Shown here: piece after piece, positions 32,369 through 43,710 of the stretch
How positions within the stretch are numbered: position 1 is the first letter of the stretch
Layout of the letters: every line of letters starts with the position of its first letter
Source: Brassica napus
Taxonomy: Eukaryota; Streptophyta; Magnoliopsida; Brassicales; Brassicaceae
DNA: 64,000 bases
Reading direction: 5' to 3'
Assembly (NCBI RefSeq): GCF_020379485.1
Contig: NC_063436.1
Location: forward strand, 29,510,423-29,574,422
The notes under the pieces: model-generated
Told to the model about the DNA's origin: nothing
The model's input: only the letters and a program-made list of their open reading frames with translations
Database searches by the model: none
Made by a program: the position numbers and the translations under genes

Positions 32369-34997
32369 ATGCAAAACCCTTCAACGGCAACAACCCATGA
32401 ATCAGCATCCTCCGCCTCTGGCTTCTTCACACGTCTCACCGGTTTAGCCTCCCTAAACCGGTCTCCTTCTTCGAATCCAGATGGGTTTTCTCTCTCAACC
32501 TCCAATGCCTTGTTCTTCAACGGTTCCAGGACTTTACCCGCCCGGAGAACGACGAGAAAGGCCCTAGCTTCCCTGAGCTTGAACGCTAAGAGCAGTGCAG
32601 GCTCGAGCCTGCGTAGGTTTATAAGTGAATTCAATAGCTTTATTAGGTTTCACTGCGATAAGGTTGTTCCCGAGAGCTTCGCCTCCGTTGGCGTTTCGAG
32701 AGATGAGAGTGGGGTTAGGGAAAGTGAAGCTGGTGGGGTTCTGGGGGAGGAGGGTTCGCCGTTGAGTGGCGTGGAAGCTGATGGGCCCAAGAAAGTTTTG
32801 ATTTTGATGAGTGATACTGGTGGTGGTCACAGAGCTTCCGCTGAAGCCATTAAAGCCGCTTTTAATCAAGAGTTTGGGGATGAGTACCAGGTTCGTCTCT
32901 GAAATTGTTGATTTTGAATGAGTGTTGTATTGGCTGAGTTTCACTGTGAGATTCTTACAACTTTTCATAACGAACTCTGTATCTGTTTAGCATCTCAAAC
33001 AATGAGGATACATTACTTCAGACAAGTTTATAGTTGTTTGGTTTGTGTAAGAAGATGACTTAATGAATTTGACATTGTGTTATATTCACTTAGTTGCTTT
33101 AGAATGCCTCAGCTGAAGAGTGTGAAACTGTGTATCTGTTTAGCATCAATGAGGATACATTGCTGCAGAAACGTTTATAGATGTTTGGATCGTGTGAGAA
33201 GATAACTTTATGAGTTTGACATTGCGTTAGATTTACTTTGTTGCTTTAGAATGTCTCATCAGCTGAAGAGAGTGAAATTGAGTACGTTATATTATGTGGA
33301 TTGTTTATTGATTTAGTTCAAAACATTTAAGAGTGTTTGCGCAGGTGTTTATTACGGATTTGTGGACAGATCACACACCCTGGCCATTCAACCAGCTCCC
33401 CAGGAGCTATAATTTCTTGGTGAAACATGGAACTCTATGGAAAATGACTTACTATGGTACGGCTCCACGCGTTATTCACCAGTCAAATTTTGCAGCAACT
33501 TCAACTTTTATCGCCAGGTGAGGCTTTAACGTCTATATGCTTTGGTTACTCACTCCTTCAACTAGATGATTTTGCATTATCGTAACGTCTATTTGATAAC
33601 TTTGTCTTTAAACATACAGGGAAATTGCACAAGGGTTGATGAAATATCAACCAGACATTATAATCAGTGTTCATCCATTGATGCAACACGTCCCACTTCG
33701 TGTCCTTAGATCAAAGGGGTTGCTTGATAAAATCGTCTTCACTACTGTTATTACAGACTTGAGCACTTGCCATCCCACATGGTTAGTTTTATAATTCAAA
33801 TCGTTCATGCTTTAGAGATTCTATTTCACTTTTGTAAGAAATAAAGTTTACTTGATCCTTGTCTTTGATGTTTAGGTTTCATAAGCTTGTGACAAGATGT
33901 TATTGCCCATCAACAGAAGTGGTGAAAAGGGCACAAAAGGCCGGACTTAAGACATCGCAAATCAAAGTCTATGGCCTTCCTGTTCGACCTTCCTTTGTGA
34001 AACCAGTTCGTCCAAAGGTTGGTTTTTAGAAAAATCTTTTGTCTTGGCTGTTTCAAACATATCCAAGTTCAATGGTATCTATTTGATAAACCACAGGTTG
34101 ATTTGAGAAGGGAACTAGGGATGGATGAGAATCTTCCAGCCGTTTTGTTAATGGGAGGAGGAGAAGGAATGGGTCCTATAGAGGCAACAGCAAGAGCTCT
34201 TGGAGATGCTTTGTATGACGAGAGTCTTGGTGAAGCAGTTGGTCAGGTTCTTATAATATGTGGACGGAACAAGAAACTGCAAACCAGATTAAGCTCCTTA
34301 GATTGGAAAATACCAGTCCAGGTTGCCCTTAAAAACAAAATCAACATTCTTAGGCATTCAATTCAATGCAAGTCACTGAATGGTTTTCTTCTCTGTCACA
34401 GGTTAAGGGGTTTATAACAAAGATGGAGGAATGCATGGGTGCATGTGACTGCATCATAACAAAGGTAACCCAAACATAACCAAACCCTGGAACTATATAA
34501 GGTGTCGATAGTTGATTTAGTTTCAACGTTGTGTACTCAACCACAACAAGTGACGTTAGACTAACTATTTCTTATTTATGGTGGTGGTGGCTTTCTCTTG
34601 TGCAGGCTGGTCCAGGCACTATAGCTGAAGCTATGATAAGAGGGCTACCGATAATCTTAAATGGTTACATCGCTGGTCAAGTAAGTTTCAACTTTTAAAA
34701 ACATCCCATTTCATATTCACTTCAGGTTTTTGAACTTTGTGGTTATGAATGTGAGAGCAGGAGGCAGGGAATGTGCCGTACGTGGTGGAGAACGGATGTG
34801 GGGAATTCTCAAAATCACCAGTAGAGATATCGAAGATTGTAGCGGAATGGTTTGAACCGCGGTCGAGACAGTTGGAGATAATGTCGCAGAATGCGTTGAG
34901 GCTGGCTAGACCAGAAGCGGTGTTCAAGATTGTGCAAGACATGCACGAGCTTGTTCGACAGAGGAACCGTCTTCCTCAGCTCTCTTGCACTGCGTAA
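32369..34997 (+). CDS. MGD1: Monogalactosyldiacylglycerol synthase 1
   Basis: Transfers galactose from UDP-galactose to diacylglycerol to make MGDG, the main thylakoid lipid, at the inner chloroplast envelope. Eight exons: 32369-32890, 33345-33517, 33620-33781, 33876-34017, 34097-34321, 34402-34464, 34606-34680, 34761-34997. They sum to 532 residues, all borders GT-AG. The first ~130 residues are Ser- and Arg-rich without many acids, a transit peptide. The synthase domain begins at [18 protein letters not shown] (about 141), with [17 protein letters not shown] and [12 protein letters not shown]. The GT28 C-terminal fold shows [19 protein letters not shown] and [19 protein letters not shown]. 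Type A (MGD1-like) because of the long N-terminus. Intron 1 holds a 153-bp tandem duplication. Confidence 0.95.
32978..33285 (+). repeat. 153-bp tandem duplication in MGD1 intron 1
   Basis: TGTATCTGTTTAGCATC starts at 32978 and 33131. Each copy continues AATGAGGATACATT, GTTTATAG, TGTGAGAAGAT or close variants, TTTGACATTG and GTTGCTTTAGAATG. The copies differ at several positions, so the event is not recent. Confidence 0.8.
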
Positions 34998-35662
34998 CAT
35001 ATATATTGTAGTAACTCTATTCATTCAAACAATATCTTATTTTGGTTATAGACAAGAGTGTAACGATACCATACCATAATATTTTTTGTTGCCCTTAACT
35101 AATGCAAATACTTAAGGCTGATTAATCACTTATGAAACTCATTGATATAATGTTCAAAAGTGCAAACCGAACTAACCGTGTTAACGGAACTTAAATAAAC
35201 CAAATTTCGTGCAAAACGAACTAACCATAGTAACCCTACCCGCATGCCTAGTTTCAACCTTCTTCTCATTACTGTATCGGCCGTTCACTGAGGTTTATTG
35301 AGTGAGCCCCTCTCTATCTAAGCGCTTCATCTTCATCAGGTGAAACCTGTTATCAACGTCTCTTACTTCTCTGGTTTAGTAGCAGAGATGTTGTACTAAA
35401 CATCTTTCTCAATTATATGTGAATTAATTAATATGTTAAGGTTAAGGCAAGAAGAGTAGTGGCAGAAGATGTTGTAATGTACATTATAGGGTTAGGTTTA
35501 GGAGACAAAAGAGACATAACACTGAGAGGACTAGAGGCTGTCAAAAAGTCTAAAAAATATAGATGGAAGCTTACACGTCTCTCTTGTCATTTGGTCTCTC
35601 TTCTCATGGTTTTTCAAGTCTTGTAAGTGTCTCAGAGTCCCAGTAATTTAGTTTGGTTTGAG
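34998..35662. other. MGD1 downstream region, no gene
   Basis: Contains the MGD1 3' UTR and AT-rich intergenic sequence. I see no exon. The diphthine synthase gene expected after MGD1 from the Arabidopsis order (At4g31790, recalled) is absent. Confidence 0.5.
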
Positions 35663-35678
35663 AAACTAACACCAAAGG

Positions 35679-36069
35679 TTTTCTCCAGCTTCTGTGTTTT
35701 CCGGTGAGGTCTCTACCGTCCCTATTCGTAAAGGTTATGGAGGTCTTTTTATCGACTGTCATGTGTTGTGTTCGGAGGATCCGCTTGGTGTTTTCTTCTA
35801 GATTTATCAGGTACGTGTCTACTCATATCCGAGCTCCAGAGTCTACGGTTACTTCATTGAGGAGTAGAGTGGGATTCATATCCCTTACCGGATTATTGGT
35901 AATGAGGAAAGGATCCGGAGTTGCGCCCACAACTTGGTTGTGTGTCCGATGACCTAGAGCTATTAATCCAATGATTGTACCAACTTTTACTTGAATCCTT
36001 GTCTGCTTTGTAACCGTAAGAATGCTTATTTCGGGAAATTTTAATAAAATTAAAATTTCTAGGAAAAAA
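35679..36069 (+). mobile_element. 5'-truncated LINE fragment
   Basis: 391 bp ending in a short A-run, flanked by a perfect 16-bp duplication AAACTAACACCAAAGG (35663-35678 and 36070-36085). The body encodes no complete domain and looks like a LINE 3' end. Larger relative of the micro-insertions nearby. Confidence 0.85.
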
Positions 36070-36503
36070 AAACTAACACCAAAGGAAAAGTTGTTTCGGT
36101 TTGTTATTTGTTCGGTCTGGTTCTTGAGATTGGGTTTTGCTCGTAAGATTGTGACCTATTAGTACTTGTATGTTTGTTTCCCCTTAAAACTACGGGAAAA
36201 TTTAATCTCATAATGTCTTAAGAGGGGTTCGAACTTTGAAGTTGATCTCAGAGAGACCACAATTTTTACAAAACCTAACTTTTCAACAATTCCACTCCAG
36301 GTCAATTTAAATTTTAGATGAAAAAAGGAAGACTAAGGAAAAGGCGTGTGCATGCGTGATGCACAAAGGATGACGTAGGGGTTACTTACGTACGAGGCTG
36401 GCGAATCATGGACGCATCACTACCATTCAGAAGAGACACGTGCATTAGATATTACGTTTAACCTTTAGTTAGAATTGACTCTTCATCAACTCAAGTCTTT
36501 CTT

Positions 36504-36547
36504 AAAGATAGTATGTAAGGTTGCTCAAAAAAAAAGATAGTATGTAA
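36504..36547 (+). repeat. Micro-insertion: 15-bp duplication around GGTTGCTC-A6
   Basis: AAAGATAGTATGTAA at 36504-36518 and 36533-36547 encloses the 14 bp GGTTGCTCAAAAAA. Perfect duplication beginning AAA, insert ending TC plus A-run. Confidence 0.8.
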
Positions 36548-36567
36548 TATATTTCTATGCATACTAT

Positions 36568-36783
36568 ATTCATATATGATGGTTTGTTACGTTGTGAAAA
36601 TTTTCGAGTCAATCAATTGCTTGTTAGCATCTTTTCTGTGGTCATGGTGATCTCTTTTTCCTATAACTCTATAATTCATATATGATGATTTGTTACGTTG
36701 TTAAATTTTCCGAGTCAATCAATTTGCTTGTTAGCATCTTCTTGTATGGTCCTAGTGATCTCTATTTCCAATAATTCTATAAT
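36568..36783. repeat. 106-bp tandem duplication
   Basis: ATTCATATATGATGGTTTG (36568) and ATTCATATATGATGATTTG (36674) start two head-to-tail copies. They share the following GTTACGTTGT, GAGTCAATCAATT, GCTTGTTAGCATCTT and AGTGATCTC or GGTGATCTC blocks with scattered differences. Confidence 0.85.
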
Positions 36784-36997
36784 TATTTTAAGCATTCGTG
36801 CACTATACTCTCATAAGTGCAGTGTGCCGACCCCGTGCTCAGGCTTTTTGGGGCCTAAGGCAGTTTATGAAAAGAAAAAAATTAATTAAAAAAAAAAGAA
36901 AAATGATTGAAAAATATAAATACAGTTCATTTTTCTAAGTTATGTTGCAATTTTTTGTTGTTTGAGAAGATATTATTACAACAAAAATTTATCAATC

Positions 36998-37121
36998 TTT
37001 TTTTTTTTTTTTTTTTTTTGACAGCAAAGAATTTACAGACTCATGTTGACTCTGTAAACCAAATCGGTAACTCCGCATCCATGTGAACGACAAAGGACGA
37101 TTGTTTCCTAGCACTATATAT
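36998..37121 (-). mobile_element. Short minus-strand retro-insertion with poly(T)
   Basis: 124 bp starting with a long T-run and flanked by an 11-bp duplication ATTTATCAATC (36987-36997 and 37122-37132). On the minus strand it ends in a long A-tail. It is a SINE or severely truncated LINE. No tRNA-like A/B boxes were identified, so a LINE 3' end is more likely. Confidence 0.7.
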
Positions 37122-37446
37122 ATTTATCAATCAATATATCATTTTCTGTTTTCTAAAAACTACATTAGAAATATTTTAATATACATATAAATTTACTATA
37201 ATTTACACCCTATTATATCTACAATGTGTAGTAAAATTCTAATGTGAAATTAAATTTAAAGTATAAAAACGAATAAATGATGCAAACATTGACATAAACT
37301 CAAAGAGGAAAATATTTATAAATCATAGAACACATATAAACTAATGTATTTTGAAAAATAGGGGTCTTTAAATTTTGATGAAAAATGGGGCCTGAGGCCA
37401 CTGCCTTTTTCCATTGCCATAAGCAACATGAGCACAATTGTTAGAT

Positions 37447-37488
37447 AAAGTTATTGCAGATTGATCAAAAAAAAAAGTTATTGCAGAT
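37447..37488 (+). repeat. Micro-insertion: 15-bp duplication around TGATC-A7
   Basis: AAAGTTATTGCAGAT at 37447-37461 and 37474-37488 encloses TGATCAAAAAAA (12 bp). Same architecture as the one at 36504. Confidence 0.8.
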
Positions 37489-37587
37489 AAGTACGAGTTT
37501 AAATCAAATTTGAAGAAAGAAAATGATGATGCTTCTGATAGCTTTTGAATAGTCAGATGTGAAGAGCTAAACAAAAGATATAATCTT

Positions 37588-37637
37588 AAAGGTTATTGCA
37601 TCACCAAATTTCAGTAAAATAAAAGGTTATTGCATCA
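37588..37637 (+). repeat. Micro-insertion: 16-bp duplication around 18 A-rich bp
   Basis: AAAGGTTATTGCATCA at 37588-37603 and 37622-37637 encloses CCAAATTTCAGTAAAATA. The insert is A-rich at its end but the tail is interrupted by a T. Confidence 0.7.
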
Positions 37638-37988
37638 TGCTAATGGGCGCAGATTCGTGACGCCATCACGTTGACGTCGTCATGTAGAATTATATCCGAG
37701 AGAGAGGGTTTTAGACGGACGACTTAGAATGGTCTTTATAATGTGAGCCTGTGAGGTCTCATTAATCCATTCAGGACCAATAAACCACAAGTACTATCTG
37801 ATCCTTTTCCGTCCATGAAGACTTATTTAACTAACTTTTCCTTGAGCCCAAACTATTTTCTTCATCAACAATATTATCATAAATGGATGGTTAAGCGGTA
37901 AGCCTGACCAATATCTTTGTTGGTTACATGACCAATTCAAAATGAAAGTAATTCTACGATCGAAGGAAAATAAAAACAAACTTATTTG

Positions 37989-38033
37989 AAACCAGTTACG
38001 TTTTGTTTGGAATCAAAAAACCAGTTACGTTTT
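37989..38033 (+). repeat. Micro-insertion: 16-bp duplication around GTTTGGAATC-A3
   Basis: AAACCAGTTACGTTTT at 37989-38004 and 38018-38033 encloses GTTTGGAATCAAA (13 bp). Perfect duplication beginning AAA, insert ending TC plus A-run. Confidence 0.78.
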
Positions 38034-38586
38034 AAAATTAGTTCTACGATAAAGAAAAAAATATCCCAAGACGATTTTTTTAATAATAATTTCTATGATT
38101 CCATCTTTGTCAAGCTACAGCCTACAGGCCATAAATAAAAACTCATGCATATTTAAAAGGTTGAATAATTTTATGGAACAACCAAATCTTTCAGAATCTG
38201 CACTGAATAGTGGTTAGTAATTTTTTTGTACCATTGATTCATTGTGTGCTGAAAGAAACGGAATAGTTGAATTAAAATGACACTAAACTATTCACTTTTG
38301 AGCAAAAAAAAAACAGGTCGGTGTCGATCCTGTCGGAGCCGCCCAAGGTGGCAACTTGTTCACACCATAAAGCCTCACTCAAGTTGGAAGTCGCGGTCGA
38401 GTCCGGTCAAGATTTGTCACCCTTTCCCCGTGTGGGTCCTGCCTCTTTGTCTTTTTCTCCACCAAAATTTCCACGTTTTTGTATTCTCCTCCACCAAATT
38501 TTTTATTATTGTCGACTGATATATTTATATATTTTTAAAATTTTTAAGATTAAATCAAAAAAATTTGGTTAAATCTCACAATACAT

Positions 38587-39277
38587 TAGAGCTCTACACG
38601 GATGGGATATCTGAATTTTAAAAAAAATATTTGCGATTTACTTTGTATATTACGGATATCTAATTTTCATTTTATTTTGCTTTAGAAAAATATAAATATC
38701 CAAAAAATAGATATCTAAAAAATAAATAGATATTTACGGATATTTACGAATACTTACGGATATCTTATTCGTTTAGATTAATACAAATAATCTTAAAAAT
38801 TTGATACAAATTTGTTTTGTAAACTTTTTTTGCATGGTATATAAAATAAAAATTAAAAGAAATAGTGAATCTACATATTTGGTAAAAAGTTTAAATTTAG
38901 TTAACAACTATAATAACACAAAATTTAAGAAAAAGTTATAATTATCATAATTTTTTTTCTCTTTTTTTATATGATACTTTTATATAAGTAATAATGTGAA
39001 TATAATTTGTCAAATCATATATTAAAATAATAATTATATAATTTTATACATTTAAAACTTTAAATATAATCAAAATATACATGTATTTATATATTGCTAG
39101 ATTGGAACGGATATCTGCTTTTCAAAATTTTAATATTTATGATTTGTTTCGATTTTAACGGATATTTTGGATTAAGTATTTGCTTTGATTCAAAAATTTA
39201 CGGATATCCAGAATTTTTGGATCAATCAAAACAAATATGAATCGGATCAAATTTAACGGATAAAATATCGAGTCCTA
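38587..39277. mobile_element. Non-autonomous hAT-like element
   Basis: About 691 bp rich in ACGGATAT/GATATC motifs. Left end TAGAGCTCTAC, right end GAGTCCTA, so TAGRRCTC-type inverted ends. The 8-bp flanks CAATACAT (38579-38586) and CTATACAT (39278-39285) match at 7 of 8 positions. No transposase. Ends are less certain than for the element at 18466. Confidence 0.55.
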
Positions 39278-39434
39278 CTATACATCTTCCCATCGATAAA
39301 CAAATGCCTTTCTCTGAAAAGGAATCAAATTAAGAGAGGGTTCAAAGATGAACGTTATAATATCATAAATATATCTATATTAAATATATGTTCCAAAAAA
39401 ATATCTGTACTAATATATACAGTTATTGTCGTGT

Positions 39435-39790
39435 ATTCTTTTTTTTTTTCCACTGATATTTTATTAAAAGCAAAAAGCTCAACTAAGCCCATTCCAAAAA
39501 CATAACATGAGACAACAGGCCCAACAAACGGGCAAGACTGTACAAACCGCTCTGGGCCTAAAGCCTAAAACGAAAACCGGATGAGGAAGGAACTGACAGC
39601 TTGCCCACCGCGTGTACAAACGCCCAGCATCCTGAGACACGTGTCAAGGCGAGAGTCAGCCATCTTTCACCGGCACTGCAACGGAGAGGCGACGGACTTC
39701 CGCCGTCAGCGGAACTAAAGCCGATGAAGAAAGAAACTCAGACAGAGCCTTCTTCACGGTTAGCCAAATCGCTTCCGGACTAGCCATTTC
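39435..39790 (-). mobile_element. Possible LINE-like 3' fragment, minus strand
   Basis: A T-run (about 39439-39450) followed by sequence much richer in GC (to about 39785) than its surroundings. On the minus strand it would end in AATAAAA and an A-tail. A convincing target duplication was not found (GTGTATTC occurs at 39431 and 39903, weak). Could also be a processed host-gene piece. Confidence 0.35.
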
Positions 39791-40095
39791 CAAAAGATTC
39801 AATCATCTTCAATCATCCCTCAACCATCGATCTTCCAACATACAAATCAGACATCTTTTATTATTTGAAATAGTCCGAAGATGAATCGACTCATGAATTA
39901 AGTGTATTCATTAAGTGTTGTACTCAATCATTTAATTAGTGGATTATTTATTAAATGCTAGAGTTTAAATATTATCTCAACAACTATTGCAATAACACAT
40001 ACAACTTACGAAAAAGTTTCTTATTCGTTTATATTATTAATAAACGAAGGAAATAATAGAAAAAGAATTGCCGACCTCCGAACCAAGAGTCAGTA

Positions 40096-40110
40096 GGTCA
40101 AGCGAGTCAA
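40096..40110 (-). promoter_or_regulatory. Paired W-boxes upstream of WRKY18
   Basis: GGTCAA (40096-40101) and AGTCAA (40105-40110) are W-boxes TTGACC and TTGACT on the minus strand, about 480 bp before the WRKY18 start. WRKY genes are commonly regulated by WRKY proteins through W-box clusters. Binding is inferred. Confidence 0.4.
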
Positions 40111-40474
40111 GGGAAAGTTCGTAACTGTTATACTACTATATCTTTAAAATAAATTTCACCAAACTGAAAAGAATAATTAAAAGGAAACACGAATCCGACC
40201 ATATTGAAGGTAAGAATGACGTCCAAAACTTTCTTCTGGCGCATGGGACACTGCCGCAGCTATTGTTGATTCTTCTTTACTTGTTTGTTTTTATATAAAC
40301 TCATTGATCTAGCCAATCACTGTAACCCCATCACCAAAGTCTTTAATGTCTTCGGACTTTATCGAAGACAGCTTTTTAGATTTAGCATCACTTTGCCAAC
40401 GACTTTCCGAAAACTTTTATTTACTAATTTATTTTCTTAATGTTAATATGCACACATCAGTCTTTCCAGTTTTG

Positions 40475-40485
40475 TATATATAAAG
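40475..40485 (+). promoter_or_regulatory. TATA box of WRKY18
   Basis: TATATATAAAG about 105 bp upstream of the ATG at 40585, in suitable position for a short leader. Confidence 0.5.
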
Positions 40486-40584
40486 AAACCATTACTCATT
40501 CACTCGGACCACCAACTTACGACCAAAGAAAGCAAATCCAGACTTGGTTTGTGTCTTTAAAACATTAGTAAAATACTTTTTGTA

Positions 40585-41735
40585 ATGGACTGTTCTTCCT
40601 TTCTTGACCTCAACACCAACCCTTTCGATCATAATTTCCCCGCAAAACTTCCGGTGAGTTAAGCATGATCTATATCCTTCGTAACATCTTTTTTTTTAAA
40701 TTGGCTCCTGGGACTGTTGTAACTAATCATGTTTTTCACATTTTCAGAAGGAGGAGGTCAAGGTTTCGACTTCTTCTGATTTGGAAAGGAAACAGAACGC
40801 AAGTGAGTTAAGAGAGGAGCTAAACCGAGTCAACTCAGAGAACAAGAAACTAACAGAGATGTTAGCAGCAGTCTGGGAAAACTACTACGCACTACATCAC
40901 CATTTGGAGAAGCTTCAGAGTCGAAAAAGCCCTGAAATGGATCAGATCGAGCAACCGACAAAGAGAAGAAAACAAGATTCCTATGAGTTATTAGGATTTG
41001 GTAATGGACTCAGTGGTGGAAAAACTGAGAACAGCTCCAGCAACGAAGATCATCATCAGCTTCTTTCATGCAAAAGACCAGTTACTGATAGCTTCAATAA
41101 AGCAAATGTTTCAACAGTCTACGTGCCTTCTGATTCTTCCGACACAAGCTTGGTAAGTGTTTTGTCTGAATTTTTGCAATATTCGATATTATTGTCTATG
41201 TTTGTTATGGAGGCATAAGAATTAATTAAACAGAGTGTTGTATTACTTTGCAGACAGTAAAAGATGGGTATCAATGGAGGAAATACGGACAAAAGGTTAC
41301 AAGAGATAACCCCTCGCCTAGAGCTTACTTTAGATGTTCGTTTGCGCCGTCTTGTCCAGTTAAAAAGAAGGTAATTTACAAACATTTAGTTGGTTTTCAA
41401 TTATAAATGTTCATCTCTGCTTATTCAGAAACTAATGATCTTATGTGGCTTGTGTTGATGTTGATCAGGTGCAACGCAGCGCAGAGGATCCATCCATACT
41501 AGTAGCTACATACGAAGGGACGCATAACCACTTAGGTCCAAACGGTTCTGAAGGGGATGTTACAAGCCAAGTTGGATCAAGCACTGTGACTTTGGATCTG
41601 GTTCATAGTGGTCAGGGAACGATGCAAGAGGTTCTGGTTCGGCAAATGGCGTCTTCGTTAACGAAAGACTCAAAGTTCACAGCTGCTCTTGCGGCTGCTA
41701 TATCAGGGAGGTTGATGGAGCAGTCTAGAACATGA
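40585..41735 (+). CDS. WRKY18: WRKY group IIa transcription factor, WRKY18 type
   Basis: Nuclear regulator of defence genes; in Arabidopsis it acts with WRKY40 and WRKY60. Four exons: 40585-40653, 40748-41152, 41254-41370, 41469-41735, giving 285 residues. The start reads [15 protein letters not shown] leucine-zipper-like coiled coil ([20 protein letters not shown]) is in the N-terminal third, typical of group IIa dimerisation, followed by a basic KRRKQ signal. WRKYGQK is at 166-172, and the zinc finger is C186-X5-C192-X23-H216-X-H218. The intron after PVKKK is the V-type intron of groups IIa/IIb. The C-terminus [20 protein letters not shown] matches WRKY18. It is slightly shorter than I recall for Arabidopsis WRKY18, mostly in the region after the finger. 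A MITE starts 44 bp after the stop. Confidence 0.95.
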
Positions 41736-41778
41736 AGCTAGTTTCAGTGAATGCTTTTGTTTTGGTTTCTCATCCTTA

Positions 41779-42030
41779 GAGCATCTCCAATGTAAAACTC
41801 CATTTTTTCCTCTAAAATGGAGTAAAAGTGAAAATGGAGTAAAATTGCTCCAACCCTACTCCATTTCTTACTCCATAATGGAGTGATGAACAAACAAAAA
41901 ATATACTACTCCATTTATAGAGTAAATTTCATTATGGAGTGAGATATGGAGTTGGGTTGGAGCACTCTTTACTCCATATTCACTTTTACTTCATTTTAGA
42001 GGAAAAAATGGAGTAGAGATGGAGATGCCC
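41779..42030. mobile_element. Tourist/Harbinger-like MITE, copy 2, in WRKY18 3' flank
   Basis: 252 bp, inverted ends GAGCATCTCC and GGAGATGCCC, TTA duplications at 41776-41778 and 42031-42033. Same family as 10025-10255 in opposite orientation (shared ACTCCATAATGGAGTGATGA and TTGGAGCA blocks). It begins 44 bp after the WRKY18 stop, so it is probably transcribed within the 3' UTR and could form a long hairpin. Confidence 0.88.
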
Positions 42031-42519
42031 TTAGAAAAATGAATGGCGTTTCTTTTTTTTTTCCTTTTTAAAATATAACTTTTAATTGGGAGAAAAAGAT
42101 GGAAACTAAATTGTATATAAAAAACTATAAGCAAATTATAAATCATGAACATTCAAGAGAATTTTAATGTCTATTAGTTTTTAAATGGCTTAGACAATGT
42201 TATCACAAAAACAATTTGTAAAAATTTGGTCTGCTTATTATTTCACTACAAGAAAACGTAAGTTTAACGAGGATAATTAACGAGGAAAAATAATCCTCGT
42301 AAAAGTACGTTGATTTTGCAAGGAAAGTACGTGGAAAAAGAGAAGCATCGTTATTTCGTCGTAAGGTAACGACAAAACAATTTCGTCGTAAAGACGATGT
42401 CAATTGACGTGGCTTTTACGAGGAAACACTATTTCCTCGTAAATACCAGGTAAACTTCGCGAGTTCTTTACGACGAAATACTTTAGTGTACTTAACGAGG
42501 AAATTTTGAATCCACCAAC

Positions 42520-43150
42520 TTGGTAGGTAGCTCACGTTTTTTTGGCCATCCAATTAATTTTCGTCGTAATTTCACACGAGGCTATATTTTTCACACATAT
42601 GAGTATGGTAGACAGCGGGCGACCAGTAACTATGGAATATGTGTGAAAGGGGAAATAGATTTCTACGGGATCTTGACGGAGATTATTGAAGTCGAATTTC
42701 CAGGGATATTGAAACTGAAATGCGTCCTCTTCAAATGTGAATGGTTCGATCCCGTCGTCAACAGAGGTGTTCGGTCTAACAAATTCGGTGTAGTTGATGT
42801 CAACAGTGGACGAAGGTACAACAAATTCGAACCATTCATCTTAGCTTCACAAGCAGACCAAGTTAGCTTCCTTCCATACCCTCGAATGAGAGATTCGGGT
42901 ATAAATTGGTTAGCTGTGATCAAAGTTACACCTCTAGGAAATCAGTGGAGAAGAACCACCATTGAAAGAAGAACAGATAAATGAAGTCGAGGAACCTGAA
43001 CAAGAAATTGATGACATCCTTCTCATTGATCCACATAATCACGAGTACGAAGATCTTACCGACGATGCCACAGACGAAGCTGTTGAAGACGAGTTTAATA
43101 AAAATGACGATGTTTCTAGTGATGACGAGAATGTTGATGTATCCGATTGA
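42520..43150 (+). pseudogene. CACTA-borne DUF4216-type protein fragment
   Basis: 42520-42955 encodes YGICVKGEIDFYGILTEIIE, VLFKCEWFDPVVNRG, KFGVVDVN and EPFILASQADQVSFLPYP, the pattern of the DUF4216 domain found in plant En/Spm-type elements. The frame shifts near 42955 into an acidic tail (42962-43150, many Glu and Asp). The function of this domain is unknown. The frameshift and missing N-terminus make it a remnant. Confidence 0.72.
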
Positions 43151-43413
43151 TGTATTTGATTTTATGTAGTTTGTTTTATGAATAAGATAATGTGGGAGTT
43201 TGATTTATGAATAAGGTAATGTGAAAGTTTATTTTAATTATGAATAAGGACTTGTGGTTTGGGGTTTGGAATATATTATAAATAAGGTTTGAGGTGAAAG
43301 AATAGATTGAGGTTCAAGGGTAGATGGGTTTGGGGTTTGGAATATATGGAGTAGAAGATAAGGAAGATGGGGTTTGGGGTTTCAGATTTTAGGGATTTAA
43401 ACGTAATACTCGT

Positions 43414-43710
43414 TAATTCCTCGTAAGCCAAAATCGTCGTAAGGTTGTCGTAAGGCCACAGGGAGTTTACGACGAAATTAAAAAAAAATAAAAAAAGCGA
43501 GGCACGCTAATTCCACACAAGTTAAAATCGTCGTAAGGTTGTCGTAAGGCCACGAGGAGTTTACGACGAAATTAAAAAAAATAAAGAAAGCGGGGCACGC
43601 TAATTCCACGCAAGCCAAAATCGTCGTAAGGTTGTCGTAAGGCCACGAGGAGTTTATGACGAAATTAAAAAAAATAAAGAAAGCGGGGCACGCTAATTCC
43701 ACGTAAGACT
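43414..43710. repeat. 93-94 bp tandem repeat, three copies, inside the CACTA element
   Basis: AAAATCGTCGTAAGGTTGTC starts at 43430, 43524 and 43617. Each unit includes GTCGTAAGGCCAC, GGAGTTTACGACG, an A-rich stretch and GGCACGCTAATTCCAC. The minus-strand open frame across it is a by-product of the repeat. Confidence 0.85.

Larger units (their letters stand above)
36086..40470. other. Gene-free region between MGD1 and WRKY18
   Basis: 4.4 kb of AT-rich DNA with several insertions listed separately (36504, 36998, 37447, 37588, 37989, 38587, 39435). Blocks reading GGGGCCTAAGG near 36850 and GGGGCCTGAGG near 37388 suggest an old DNA element around the small retro-insertion at 36998, but its ends are unclear. 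No coding exon seen. Confidence 0.5.

Noticed and set aside
36998..37121. tRNA-derived SINE
   Set aside because: No A and B box promoter was recognised; the poly(T) and target duplication fit a truncated LINE equally well.
36840..37400. Bounded DNA transposon with GGGGCC-type ends
   Set aside because: The matching end motifs are short and no target duplication was found, so it is mentioned only in the intergenic entry.
39371..39418. Possible tenth micro-insertion (GTTCC plus A-run)
   Set aside because: The flanking words (ATATCTATATTAAATATAT and ATATCTGTACTAATATAT) match only imperfectly and are low-complexity.
43478..43702. Minus-strand protein with internal repeats
   Set aside because: It is the translation of the 93-bp CACTA tandem repeat, not a gene.
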